Shown piece after piece: positions 8,412 through 17,466 of a stretch of 64,000 nucleotides of DNA. The DNA is from CAYNRA01 sp046293395 (lineage in GTDB: Bacteria; Bacteroidota; Bacteroidia; Cytophagales; Spirosomataceae): the NCBI GenBank assembly GCA_046293395.1, contig JBKBOU010000001.1, positions 496,001-560,000 of the forward strand, given 5' to 3'. The notes beneath the pieces were generated by a model. The model did no database searches and was not told the DNA's origin. It was given only the letters and a program-made list of their open reading frames with translations. The translations under genes and the position numbers were made by a program. Position 1 is the first letter of the stretch, and the number at the start of each line of letters is the position of its first letter.

Positions 8412-9656
8412 TTATAAGTCAATTAACAATTGATTTTTGAGAATATCTGCCAAAGTTTCCCGTTCCCGGACGAGGTAATCTTTCCCTCCGAGGAGTAAAA
8501 CTTCAGCTGGACGAATGCGAGAATTGTAATTAGACGACATAGAAAAGGCATAAGCCCCCGCATTTTTGAGTCCCAAAATATCTCCTTGAGAGACAAGTGG
8601 CAGCTCTCTGTCTTTTCCAAATGTATCTGTTTCGCAAATATATCCCACCACATCGTAGATACCCGTTCCCTCCTCAAAAGTAGGATTTGAAACGTTTACA
8701 ATGTCATGATGAGCATCATACATCATGGGACGAATGAGGTGATTTAGACCGGAATCGACGTGAACAAATGTTTTATTTGGGTTCTTTTTTACCACATTGA
8801 CCGTAACGGCTAAAAGTCCCGCTTCACTGACGAGGTATTTCCCGGGTTCAAACCAAAGTTGTACTGGTTTTCCAAATTTTTGAACAAATTCATTGAAAAC
8901 AACGACCACTTTCTCCCCCAGCGCCTGCATATCTGTCACATAATCGTTGGCTGAATACGCCACTTTGAAACCAGAGCCCAAATCAATGAATTGAATATCT
9001 TGAAAATAGGTAAATGCCAATGAAAAAAGCTTCTCGGCAGCTTCAATAATGACATCGGCATTCTTAAAGTCAGAACCGGTATGTTGGTGAAGACCTAGGA
9101 TGGGTACTCCGAATTTTTTTGCAATGGTAGAGACTTCTTCCATTTGTTCGATAGAAATCCCAAATTTAGAATCTGCGTGACCCGTTGAAATTTTTAGATT
9201 TCCACCCGCCATAATCAATGGATTCACACGAATCGAGACAGGTACAGACGACCCATATTTTTCACCAAACCACTGCAAGAGCGGAATAGAATCCAAGTTC
9301 ATTTTTAATCCAAGTGAAACCGCCTCTTCAATCTCGGCAAACGAAACACCACTTGGCGTATATTGAATTTGCGTGGGTTCGTACCCAGCTTTTAGTGCAA
9401 TTTGTGCCTCCTCGATGGATACAACATCGACTTCAACCCCATTGACTTTCATCAATCGAAGGACGGATAAATTGGTCAAGGCTTTGCACGCATATTTGAT
9501 TTTCAAGTCCACACCAGCAAACGCTTGGCGCATGGATTGAATTTGCGCAATCATTTTTTCTCCATCATATATATAGAGAGGGCTACCATATTTGGCTACC
9601 AAGTCCACCACTGCGATACCTTGCGTTCCGTACCGACCATCTTCTTGAATCATCAT
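8412..9656 (-). CDS. lysA: Diaminopimelate decarboxylase
   Basis: 414 aa. A PLP enzyme that converts meso-diaminopimelate to L-lysine, the last step of lysine synthesis. The Schiff-base lysine is K58 in IKYACKALTN. HQHTGSDFKN, the Gly-rich IDLGSGFK stretch, WFEPGKYLVSEAG (the EPGR-like phosphate/substrate loop, here EPGK) and CETDTFGKDRELP (active-site Cys-Glu motif) follow in the expected order. Either of two adjacent ATGs (9656, 9653) can start it. It heads the lysA-gcdH-Gfo/Idh operon and has a promoter motif just upstream, divergent from phoD. Confidence 0.93.
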   Translation of the reverse strand: MMIQEDGRYGTQGIAVVDLVAKYGSPLYIYDGEKMIAQIQSMRQAFAGVDLKIKYACKALTNLSVLRLMKVNGVEVDVVSIEEAQIALKAGYEPTQIQYTPSGVSFAEIEEAVSLGLKMNLDSIPLLQWFGEKYGSSVPVSIRVNPLIMAGGNLKISTGHADSKFGISIEQMEEVSTIAKKFGVPILGLHQHTGSDFKNADVIIEAAEKLFSLAFTYFQDIQFIDLGSGFKVAYSANDYVTDMQALGEKVVVVFNEFVQKFGKPVQLWFEPGKYLVSEAGLLAVTVNVVKKNPNKTFVHVDSGLNHLIRPMMYDAHHDIVNVSNPTFEEGTGIYDVVGYICETDTFGKDRELPLVSQGDILGLKNAGAYAFSMSSNYNSRIRPAEVLLLGGKDYLVRERETLADILKNQLLIDL

Positions 9657-9682
9657 GCTACACCGAAAAAATTAAGTTTTTG

Positions 9683-9690
9683 CAAAGATA
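9683..9690 (-). promoter_or_regulatory. Candidate -7 element for the lysA operon
   Basis: On the minus strand it reads TATCTTTG (TAnnTTTG), 26 bp upstream of the lysA ATG. A possible -33 TTTG (CAAA at 9715-9718) is 24 bp away, slightly long. Confidence 0.4.
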
Positions 9691-9725
9691 TAAACAGTTC
9701 GCAAACGGTAAAGGCAAATATCTAT

Positions 9726-9733
9726 TAACTTTG
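9726..9733 (+). promoter_or_regulatory. Candidate -7 element for the PhoD-like phosphatase
   Basis: TAACTTTG matches TAnnTTTG, 23 bp before the ATG at 9757. Confidence 0.4.
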
Positions 9734-9756
9734 GGGGGAACAAAATCAATCAATGA

Positions 9757-11079
9757 ATGAAAAATACGACCAAATTTATTGCTTTTCTCCTCCTCATTTC
9801 TGTACCTAGTTGGGCACAAATTAAGGCAGGGCCTATGCTTGGCTACTCGGAGATGAAAGAGGTATTGCTTTGGGTACAGACGGAAAAACCGCAACCTGTA
9901 AAATTTGTATATTGGGATAAGCAAAACCCAAATGTCAAGTTTTCGACGCAAGAACAAACCGGAAATGCAGAAACAGATTACATTGTTCGAGCTATTGCGA
10001 ACAAGGTACAACCGGGGAAAAAATATGTGTATGAAGTACATATTTCAGGCAAAAAGGTAGGATTTAATCACCCTCTTGAATTTCAGACGCAGACCTTATG
10101 GAATTACCGGACAGATCCACCTGCCTTTAAATTTGCGGTTGGAAGTTGTACGTATGTGAACGAACCAGAAGTCGATAGACCGGGTAAACCGTATGGGGCT
10201 GATATGTCGATTTTCTCACGAATTTATGAAAATAGCCCACAATTTATGGTTTGGGGTGGAGATAACGTGTATTTCCGTGAAGTTGATTGGAATACAAAGA
10301 CAGGAATGTACCACCGTTATGCAGAATTTAAGAAACAGCCGGAACTGCAACCCTTGTTTGCCAACACACACCACTACGCTATTTGGGATGACCACGATTA
10401 TGGCCCAAATGATTCAGATAGAGGTTTTTGGGGGAAAGATTGGGCTTTGGAAGTTTTCAAGAACCATTGGGGAAATCCGAACTACATTTTTAAAGATGAA
10501 GCCACAACGGGTACATTTTTTTGGGAGGATTGTCAGTTTTTCTTGATGGACGACCGTTGGTTCAAAGCACCCAATGCGCTGAAAGATTCTACCAAAGATT
10601 ATTTTGGAGAAAAGCAATTGAATTGGTTGATTGACGCACTTCGTTATTCGCAAGCACCTTTTAAATTTGTTGTTACGGGCGGACAGATTGTGAATCCAGT
10701 ACCTGAATTTGAGAATTATTCGTCATATCCAGTGGAACGCAAGAAGTTTTTGGACAAAATAGCGGAGCAAAAAATCCCAGGCGTACTTTTTATTTCGGGG
10801 GACAGACATAGCACGAATTTGCAGAAATTGGAAAGAGAAGGCACGTATCCTTTGTACGACTTCACGATTTCGCCGCTTACTTCTGGGGCATATCAGCCAA
10901 CGGAGCGCGAGATGAAAGAATCTCCGATCGTTGAAGGTACGATGGTCAATCAAATGCAGACGTTCGGGATTATGGAAGTTTCTGGAAAAAGAACCGACAG
11001 AGTACTGAAAATCAATGTATTTGATAAAGAAGGAAAGAAAAAATGGGACTATGAAATCAAGGCGAAAGACTTGAGATAA
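9757..11079 (+). CDS. phoD: Secreted PhoD-like alkaline phosphatase / phosphodiesterase
   Basis: 440 aa with a Sec signal peptide (residues 1-20, ending SWA). A small N-terminal Fn3-like domain (about 22-110) precedes the metallophosphatase domain. That domain has VGSCTY (129), FMVWGGDNVYF (about 163), WDDHDYGPND (about 211) and ISGDRHST (about 347), the usual metal-ligand blocks of the PhoD family. It is expected to hydrolyse phosphate esters in the periplasm or on the surface. It is preceded by its own TAnnTTTG motif and closed by a strong hairpin. The exact substrate is unknown. Confidence 0.88.
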   Translation: MKNTTKFIAFLLLISVPSWAQIKAGPMLGYSEMKEVLLWVQTEKPQPVKFVYWDKQNPNVKFSTQEQTGNAETDYIVRAIANKVQPGKKYVYEVHISGKKVGFNHPLEFQTQTLWNYRTDPPAFKFAVGSCTYVNEPEVDRPGKPYGADMSIFSRIYENSPQFMVWGGDNVYFREVDWNTKTGMYHRYAEFKKQPELQPLFANTHHYAIWDDHDYGPNDSDRGFWGKDWALEVFKNHWGNPNYIFKDEATTGTFFWEDCQFFLMDDRWFKAPNALKDSTKDYFGEKQLNWLIDALRYSQAPFKFVVTGGQIVNPVPEFENYSSYPVERKKFLDKIAEQKIPGVLFISGDRHSTNLQKLEREGTYPLYDFTISPLTSGAYQPTEREMKESPIVEGTMVNQMQTFGIMEVSGKRTDRVLKINVFDKEGKKKWDYEIKAKDLR

Positions 11080-11083
11080 ACGA

Positions 11084-11121
11084 AAAAAAGCCATTCCAAG
11101 ATAAGTTGGAATGGCTTTTTT
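11084..11121. terminator. Intrinsic terminator after phoD
   Basis: A 16-bp perfect stem (AAAAAAGCCATTCCAA paired with its complement) has a 6-nt loop and ends in a T-run. It lies just upstream of the APH-like gene, which supports the later start (11175) for that gene. Confidence 0.88.
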
Positions 11122-11174
11122 GGTTTAGAATTAACCCTATCTTTTTGGAAAGCCAATTACACCCTATACAAAAG

Positions 11175-11945
11175 ATGCACCCAAAAGACATAAAACCCAT
11201 ACTTGACACCTATTTTAAAAATTATAGCCTAGAACCCATGCTTGGTGGTGGAACAAATGCCAAGCTTTTCTCCATAAACACCGAAAATGGAAATGACTTT
11301 GTGGTGAAAATACAGCCTCAAAGTTTACGAAATGAATATCTCAATTATCAATTTCTAGCGGGTAAAGTTCCAGTCCCGCGTGTTCAATTTTATACATCTT
11401 GGCAAAATCACGACATATTGTGCATGACAAAAATTAAGGGACAAACACTTGATAGTCAAATACATGAAGCTAATCATTCAGATATTGTACGACAGTATGC
11501 GCGTGCTTTGAAATTGCTTCATGCTATTCCGATACAAAATGCGCCAGTTCGGCAAACCATTCAAGATAAAGTAGCAGAAGCTGGTATTCGTGTGAATAAA
11601 CATCTTGTAGATACAGACAATTTTGAAAAAGAAAATCAAGATATAAGTAGCGAAGATTTATATAAAAAACTAAGTTCAACTATTCCTCAAAACATAGAAT
11701 TGGTATTTACGCATGGCGATTATTGTTTGGATAATGTGCTTTTTGATGCGTCAGGTCTGACAGGATTCATTGATATGGGGCGCGGAGGTATAGCCGACAA
11801 ATACCAAGACATCGCCTTGGCAGTACGTTGCATTCGAGATGAATTTTCCGAGGACTTTCTTCCTATTTTCTTCAAAGAGTATGGACTTTCAGCAGTTTCT
11901 TACGATAAGATTGACTTTTATATTCTTCTTGATGAGTTTTTTTGA
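11175..11945 (+). CDS. Aminoglycoside 3'-phosphotransferase-like kinase
   Basis: 256 aa, close to the usual APH(3') length. The nucleotide loop GGGTNAKLFSI is near residue 23 and the ATP-anchoring Lys is in FVVKIQP. The catalytic Brenner motif HGDYCLDNVLFD and the metal-binding Asp in FIDMGRGGIADKYQDIALA follow, and the C-terminus FYILLDEFF closely resembles APH(3') enzymes such as types II and III. The ATG at 11175 is chosen because the longer reading to 11106 would begin inside the phoD terminator. Nothing in the flanks (no IS, no integron) shows recent transfer. Real substrates could be other small alcohols, but the C-terminal match makes a true APH(3')-type fold likely. Confidence 0.82.
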   Translation: MHPKDIKPILDTYFKNYSLEPMLGGGTNAKLFSINTENGNDFVVKIQPQSLRNEYLNYQFLAGKVPVPRVQFYTSWQNHDILCMTKIKGQTLDSQIHEANHSDIVRQYARALKLLHAIPIQNAPVRQTIQDKVAEAGIRVNKHLVDTDNFEKENQDISSEDLYKKLSSTIPQNIELVFTHGDYCLDNVLFDASGLTGFIDMGRGGIADKYQDIALAVRCIRDEFSEDFLPIFFKEYGLSAVSYDKIDFYILLDEFF

Positions 11946-12002
11946 ATCAATCCTTTAACAACTAATTCATCAATAACTGTTCCCACATAAACTGTCTGGA
12001 AA

Positions 12003-12938
12003 TCAATTCAAATTTGGGCATTTTGTTTTTTCTTTAAAAAAATAAATGAACGAAATTCTAGTAGTAAAATAACTATCGTTTACTTTTGGATTTCCACGAT
12101 TAGCACCATCTACATCAAAAGGAGGAACACCATCTCTAAATTCCTTTGAAATTTGATTGGGATATTTGGTTGCGTATCCTAAATCAGATACATATTCCAA
12201 AAGCCAAGTCGAGCGGTCTTTTTTACTATGCGCACCTAAAATCTCAGCACTTCGATTCGTGAATAAACTACCCGTATTGCTGTAATTGGTACTTACATCA
12301 TCGAGATAATCAAAAAAAGTAAACCGATACGATAATTCTACTTGTAGCCCGACATTTCTATTTATTCGTTTTTGTAAACCTACTGTTATGGGAAAAGCAA
12401 CTCCCCAGTTCATATAAGGAGTAGTTTGTCCTTCTGTCCTTTCCTCTCGTAATGAAATCCAGTCAGTTTTTGCAATTACATCAACCAAGGGTTCTTTTGC
12501 TTTGGGGTTATGATTAAAAATTGCCAAGCCAATCGAAATAAATGGACGATAAAATGTGCTATTTTGGGTAAAACTCCTATTATTTCCAAAGAGATACTTT
12601 GCAGAAAGATGATACTCTTTTAAATCATTTCTAAAGTGCAAATTTCGCAAATAAAATAGTTCCCTTTTTTCATTTCTAGGCGAAATTGAATTGTCATCTC
12701 CAAAAAGACGAATAAAACTGAATCCCGTTGATAACTGAAAGTTTGATCGAATTTGTTTATTGTACCCCAATCCCACGTTCCATCGAGTAGAAGGCCCTAA
12801 AAAAGAATGCATAGGAATGTTATATGGGTTTAATTCGCCAAGATATGTAGAACTACCTAGACCAACAATAACATTATTTTGTGCATCACTGTCGACTGAT
12901 AAAATTAAGAAATAAAAACAAATAAGTATTTTTTTCAT
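12003..12938 (-). CDS. Outer-membrane beta-barrel protein (DUF6089-like)
   Basis: 311 aa with a signal peptide (about 1-19, ending DAQ). The body shows alternating hydrophobic/aromatic strands and opens with the VGLGSSTYLGELNP pattern seen in DUF6089-type Bacteroidota barrels. It ends in a strand with RISFIYFF followed by a short polar tail. It is probably an 8-12-stranded outer-membrane or surface protein of unknown function. It stands downstream of a lipoprotein gene on the same strand, 113 bp away. Domain name is tentative; barrel topology is more secure. Confidence 0.65.
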   Translation of the reverse strand: MKKILICFYFLILSVDSDAQNNVIVGLGSSTYLGELNPYNIPMHSFLGPSTRWNVGLGYNKQIRSNFQLSTGFSFIRLFGDDNSISPRNEKRELFYLRNLHFRNDLKEYHLSAKYLFGNNRSFTQNSTFYRPFISIGLAIFNHNPKAKEPLVDVIAKTDWISLREERTEGQTTPYMNWGVAFPITVGLQKRINRNVGLQVELSYRFTFFDYLDDVSTNYSNTGSLFTNRSAEILGAHSKKDRSTWLLEYVSDLGYATKYPNQISKEFRDGVPPFDVDGANRGNPKVNDSYFTTRISFIYFFKEKTKCPNLN

Positions 12939-13051
12939 TTGATAGAAATATAGCCGATCAGACTATTTTGAGAGGATAAAGATACCTTTATCTTAGGTTG
13001 AACAAGAAAATCTATACTTGTGCTTCTACTATATCAAAATGTAAGAGGACG

Positions 13052-13822
13052 TCATTTCTTTTTAACCTTTATATACGTATATTCAATTCTCATTTGGTAA
13101 TTGTCTAAGTTTACCTCCTCACTTATAACTAATCCATCATCATCCCTTTCAACTTCATAAATCAGCGGATTAGAAATTACCCTTATCCCCTCTTCATTTA
13201 TGAAGGAAGAGCGAATACTTTTAAGAATATTCTTACAGGGTACACCAAATTGAAAAGCAACATAAGGTGAAATAAAACTATCTGGATAGTAGTCGAATTC
13301 TTCAGAATAACTTTCACCGTACTTTTTACGTACAAGATTTTCATTTTCGTATTCGTACTGCACGTCTGGGCTATAGGGATCTTGAATGAGATTACCTTTA
13401 GTATTATATTTAAAAGAGAAAGCGAGCGTATCATTTAACACTTGACGTACCACGTTCTTATTTGTCAGGTCAAGATAATAATCAACAAAGCGAATAGTAT
13501 TTCCTTCATAATCCAAAAAATTAGCTAAAATATGATTAGAAGATACATAATCGTATTCAATTGTATTATTATCATCGTACTCAAGAATTAATCTGGGTTC
13601 AATGTCTGTGGTATCGTATTCATAATATGAATCTGAAGTTGTAACCGTACCACCAAAATCACTCGTTGTACTTTTTTGAACAAGGAGATAATCATATTTT
13701 TTTGAATTAGGGCCGATTTCAAGTAAGCTACAACCACTTAAAACAAAAAGAAAACCAATTGGTAAGATGAATAGTAAATAACGAAAATAGGTTAGAATGA
13801 AATAATTTGAAAGTTTTTTCAT
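13052..13822 (-). CDS. Lipoprotein of unknown function
   Basis: 256 aa. After a long hydrophobic N-terminus there is a lipobox, FVLSGCSLL, so a lipid-modified Cys near residue 31 is expected. No acidic surface-export signal follows the Cys, so it may remain periplasmic. The mature part is rich in Tyr, Asp, Asn and Glu, with short YDYxS and YEYD-type recurrences reminiscent of RHS/YD-like beta strands, but no family is recognised. It lies between the DUF6089-like gene and the lectin operon and is separated from the latter by a long hairpin. Confidence 0.6.
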   Translation of the reverse strand: MKKLSNYFILTYFRYLLFILPIGFLFVLSGCSLLEIGPNSKKYDYLLVQKSTTSDFGGTVTTSDSYYEYDTTDIEPRLILEYDDNNTIEYDYVSSNHILANFLDYEGNTIRFVDYYLDLTNKNVVRQVLNDTLAFSFKYNTKGNLIQDPYSPDVQYEYENENLVRKKYGESYSEEFDYYPDSFISPYVAFQFGVPCKNILKSIRSSFINEEGIRVISNPLIYEVERDDDGLVISEEVNLDNYQMRIEYTYIKVKKK

Positions 13823-13922
13823 TTTAGAAAAGTATTTTTCGGATATATGTAAATGCTACTTTTGGTACAGTACTTGACTGGAAATTTATGATTGAAGAAC
13901 TACAATACAGGGAAAGACTAAT

Positions 13923-13960
13923 GCATGGAATGAAAGTAGTTTATTACTTTTATTCCATGC
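13923..13960. terminator. Long hairpin after the lectin gene
   Basis: GCATGGAAT pairs with ATTCCATGC, and an inner AAAGTA pairs with TACTTT; one G-T wobble joins them into a 16-pair stem with a 6-nt loop. It lies about 30 bp beyond the lectin stop codon on the minus strand. There is no strong U-tract, so it may stabilise the 3' end rather than terminate by itself. Confidence 0.55.
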
Positions 13961-13991
13961 GCTAATCTTTTTGAGTTAAAAGTTTAGTGAA

Positions 13992-16205
13992 TTATTCTCT
14001 TTTTAGAATCTTAGAAACTTTTTTATCAACGCCATTACTAACGTTAATCACATAATTCAACTCCTTCAATCCAAGCGATGCTGAGTTAAAATTCAGTTCG
14101 CGTTCTTTGCCGATATTTTTTTGTAGAATTACATTACCCATTGCATCTGCAATGGTAATTGTTAGGTCTTCTTGTTCCGAAAATTCACTCAATTTCACTC
14201 CAAAGTCATCCACAACAGGATTGGGGTAAATTTCAATTTCAGGTTGAATAGCGACAGATACCTCTGTACTTGGACTTTCAAGAGCCATTTCTCTCGCACG
14301 AGGAGAATTAATTTTGATAAATCGCCATTGGAAACGAGCATCATTTTCTACTCCCCAAAAGACATCATGTTGTATAACCGTTGGATTATTGGCATCATGA
14401 ACACCAACACTCAAGTTACTATACAAAGATTTAATACCAAAAATAGGATTTCCATTATTTTCATAAGTAATCAAATCAATTTTGAACTTCTCAACCTCCA
14501 TATAAGGAGTCCAAATTGAAATACCAAATCCATTAAAATTTTGACAACCACATACATTTAGGAATTTACCTGAAGTATGCATTGGGCCTATTGTATAACC
14601 CAAACCACTTGGCTTCAAATCAAATTTTTGATTTGCTCCTCCTCCATACCACCATTGGTTTACCTTTGTACCAAGTGCAGTACCCCAACCAGCGACATCT
14701 AACACTTTACCCGTAGCCACATTCTGAATAACATACTGCGCAGGTTCAACATATTCTAATTGTGGTAGTGCCTCAAAAATCCACTGAAAGCGAGCATCAT
14801 TCTTCACGTCCATATTATACTGCATGACATCAACAGTGCCCGGATTGGCATGAACACCAATATCCATTTTACTGAAAGTAGAACGAATACCAAAAGTGTC
14901 ACCGTCTTCTGTTAGTGGATAAATTTCAAATTCTGAGGCAGGATGAGCTAGAATATTTTTAGAGTTAATATGAAGTGGATCCCCCCAGTTATTATTATCC
15001 CCTTTAACAAATACATAACTTGTACCTAATGAGTGAACAGGAGAGAAATTATACTGACCGCGATCATTGATAGTTATGTCAAATTCTTGGTTTGCTTGCC
15101 CATAATAAGGGTATTCTTGAATCAATGTTCCTGGTGCTAAATTTGCCCCGCTTACGTCCCAAACTTTCTGAGTGGCTTTATTGCTAATCACATATCTTCC
15201 CTCTGGTAAGTAGTTGACTGGTTCAACTGGTACTAATTCCCATTGGAAACGGTCTTCATTAGGGTTTACACTGTTAACATGAAAACCAACCACTCGATTA
15301 TCCCATGGGTTATGAATACCAAATATTTTTGATTCTGAAGATTGTAACCTTACATATTGTTGGTCATAATCACCTGAAACATCTCGAATTTGCCACTTTA
15401 GATGGGAATCATCTCCAGATGATTCCCATATTTGTAACTGAGACCCATCTGATTTTGGACTTTCTAAAAATTTTGTTCCTTTGGAATGGGTTGGACTCAC
15501 CAAAAATTGATCTGCTTGCTCTCCCCCAAAACCAGTGATTTCAAATATCTGATTTGTAGTTTCGTTGTAAGTACCATATTGAGTAAGTACCGACCCATTT
15601 CTTACGTCAAAACCTTGTACATCTAAAACCTGACCTGTAGCTTTATTTTTTAACATATAAAAACCATCTGACACGACCGGAATGATTCGCCATTGAAAAC
15701 GTGTATCAAACAAAGGATCTACCCACCATTGGTGTATCTTGTCACTGTAAAGTCCATCAGCTCCAATAGGCATATTTGAAAGAGACGAACGGATAACAAA
15801 TGTGCGTGGCTGCCCAGTTGGCTGTAATTTGAACCTTGCGTAATTTGCTACATCACTATCCCATACTTGCAAAGGAGTGCCATTTTGATTTTCCCAAGCA
15901 TTCCCCTGCACCGCAAAGTACAATGATTCGCCCAAAGAAGAAGAAAAATTATAATCAGTAGTAGAACCTTCAATAAGAGAGATAACAACTTGATTGTTAA
16001 AATGATGACTAGCCTCTGAGGTAACCACTTTTGTGCCTTTTTCCATGTCATTAGACATAAAAATCATCTTTCCTGTTGCTACATTTTGAATGTAATATGA
16101 CATATCCGAAAAAGGTAGTTCTTGTGAAAATAAACTTATCGAATTACAAAGCAGCAAAACCAATATCTGAGCGATATATATAATTTGTTGATGTTTTTTT
16201 TTCAT
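13992..16205 (-). CDS. Four-trefoil ricin-type lectin with T9SS sorting domain
   Basis: 737 aa from the ATG at 16205 (an in-frame ATG also exists at 16214; residue numbers below use that longer form). Signal peptide about 4-31. Four repeats of about 150 aa follow (roughly 39-185, 185-335, 340-490, 492-635). Each opens with a YxxxNxATGKVLDV-type line, has an NQxF line, and closes with RFQW or KWQI, as in ricin B-type beta-trefoils. Residues 658-740 form a T9SS type A sorting domain (EIYPNPVVDDF, then beta strands to KILKRE). The protein is therefore predicted to cross the outer membrane through T9SS and bind glycans at the surface or outside. No catalytic domain is visible. It is last in a three-gene run with two unknown secreted proteins. 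Confidence 0.85.
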   Translation of the reverse strand: MKKKHQQIIYIAQILVLLLCNSISLFSQELPFSDMSYYIQNVATGKMIFMSNDMEKGTKVVTSEASHHFNNQVVISLIEGSTTDYNFSSSLGESLYFAVQGNAWENQNGTPLQVWDSDVANYARFKLQPTGQPRTFVIRSSLSNMPIGADGLYSDKIHQWWVDPLFDTRFQWRIIPVVSDGFYMLKNKATGQVLDVQGFDVRNGSVLTQYGTYNETTNQIFEITGFGGEQADQFLVSPTHSKGTKFLESPKSDGSQLQIWESSGDDSHLKWQIRDVSGDYDQQYVRLQSSESKIFGIHNPWDNRVVGFHVNSVNPNEDRFQWELVPVEPVNYLPEGRYVISNKATQKVWDVSGANLAPGTLIQEYPYYGQANQEFDITINDRGQYNFSPVHSLGTSYVFVKGDNNNWGDPLHINSKNILAHPASEFEIYPLTEDGDTFGIRSTFSKMDIGVHANPGTVDVMQYNMDVKNDARFQWIFEALPQLEYVEPAQYVIQNVATGKVLDVAGWGTALGTKVNQWWYGGGANQKFDLKPSGLGYTIGPMHTSGKFLNVCGCQNFNGFGISIWTPYMEVEKFKIDLITYENNGNPIFGIKSLYSNLSVGVHDANNPTVIQHDVFWGVENDARFQWRFIKINSPRAREMALESPSTEVSVAIQPEIEIYPNPVVDDFGVKLSEFSEQEDLTITIADAMGNVILQKNIGKERELNFNSASLGLKELNYVINVSNGVDKKVSKILKRE

Positions 16206-16268
16206 ATCAATCATATTTAATTTAATTATTTAAAGAACAAACACACAAAATCTAACCTAAGTGTGCAT

Positions 16269-17387
16269 TTAGGGTTTAGAACCTCCAAATGCACATTGGG
16301 GTGATTGTCGAAGCCTTCTTGATGCCTCTACACAATCTTTACTTTTAATTTCTGCAGAAGTACAGTACTCAAAGCCCATATTGTTAGGGCTTACATACTC
16401 AGTAGCTATACTGGTAAAAACTGAACCCGGTTCTTCAAGCATATAAGTATATTGGTTGTTATTTATGCTATACTGAAACCTTATAGTTATTGTTCCCATA
16501 TATTTATTGCCATGATATTGATAATAATCTACCCAAACACTTCCAATAGCCGCATACTTCACCCTATACTTATTTTGAAATTTGGCCAAGTAAGCCCAAA
16601 CAGGACAACAAATTGTTAGACAAGCATTTGTATAGGAAGTTTCACCAGTAACTACACTTCGCCCAACGGTTGTCCCCTTTATCATTGTACCTTCAATACT
16701 ACCTTTCAAACCGGAGCCTCCACCTAAAGAAACAGAGGTTCCTGGGATTGAAACGGAATAATCTGCTTTAATTCCTTGAGATCTCTTAAGTAGCTGAGAG
16801 GATTCTTTAGTGTAAGATTCAAATGCAATATTTGTTCTTCTTAGCGTCAGCGTTGGTCCTCCTGGCTGAATATACGTTTTAATCATAGACTCATCACTTT
16901 CTTTACCTAAATAAGAGTAACCAACAAATTCAGATTTATCCCTTGATAAATTATAAAGTTTTTTATTTTTTTCTGAGGGGTTGAGCCAATCTGATTTAGA
17001 CCAAAATTTCATTGGCACTCTCCTCGGTTTGGAAAGATGCAAATTTGAATACCTTATTCCCTTTAGCTTATAGGTAAAAATCGCAGCCTTATAAATCTTT
17101 TTAGGGAAAGCGTTTGTTTTGAAGACGGGAATATCCGTTAAACATCCCCCACCAGCTGCCTTTCGACAATTTGTTTCCACAACGGCATCTTTTTTTTCAT
17201 ACGCTGAATGTTGTGAAACCGGACTTACCTTTTCAAGTATATTTGATAAAGAATTAACTTTATTTTTTAAAGAAATCCTATGATTTACACCAGTACCTTC
17301 CTCAATTGTAAAATTGAAAAACAAAACAATAATTAAAATAATATGTAATAAATAAATATGCCTGAGTAAATTATTAAGTATGTTCAT
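16269..17387 (-). CDS. Secreted protein of unknown family, Ser/Gly/Thr-rich beta segment (possible pore-former)
   Basis: 372 aa. A hydrophobic N-terminus (about 12-26) serves as signal or anchor. Residues about 180-255 are a run of short alternating polar and apolar beta strands rich in Ser, Gly and Thr (SVSIPGTSVSLGGGSG, then GTMIKGTTVGRSVVTGETSY). This resembles in composition the membrane-insertion hairpin of beta-pore-forming toxins. A CLTICCP cluster follows at about 256, and further Cys at 342, 352 and 365 suggest disulphides. The second half is Tyr-rich and strand-like. No family is recognised and the pore-former idea is inference from pattern only. It sits between the 529-aa lipoprotein and the lectin, with gaps of about 80 and 55 bp. 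Confidence 0.55.
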   Translation of the reverse strand: MNILNNLLRHIYLLHIILIIVLFFNFTIEEGTGVNHRISLKNKVNSLSNILEKVSPVSQHSAYEKKDAVVETNCRKAAGGGCLTDIPVFKTNAFPKKIYKAAIFTYKLKGIRYSNLHLSKPRRVPMKFWSKSDWLNPSEKNKKLYNLSRDKSEFVGYSYLGKESDESMIKTYIQPGGPTLTLRRTNIAFESYTKESSQLLKRSQGIKADYSVSIPGTSVSLGGGSGLKGSIEGTMIKGTTVGRSVVTGETSYTNACLTICCPVWAYLAKFQNKYRVKYAAIGSVWVDYYQYHGNKYMGTITIRFQYSINNNQYTYMLEEPGSVFTSIATEYVSPNNMGFEYCTSAEIKSKDCVEASRRLRQSPQCAFGGSKP

Positions 17388-17466
17388 AAGAAATTATTTG
17401 GAATGAATTAAATTAAATCATACACGTATTTAAAGCTTGGAGTAACCTTACAATTATATTTGAGAA

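Noticed and set aside
11106..11174. Longer start for the APH(3')-like gene
   Set aside because: The added codons lie in the right arm of the phoD terminator and have no family similarity; 11175 gives the usual length.
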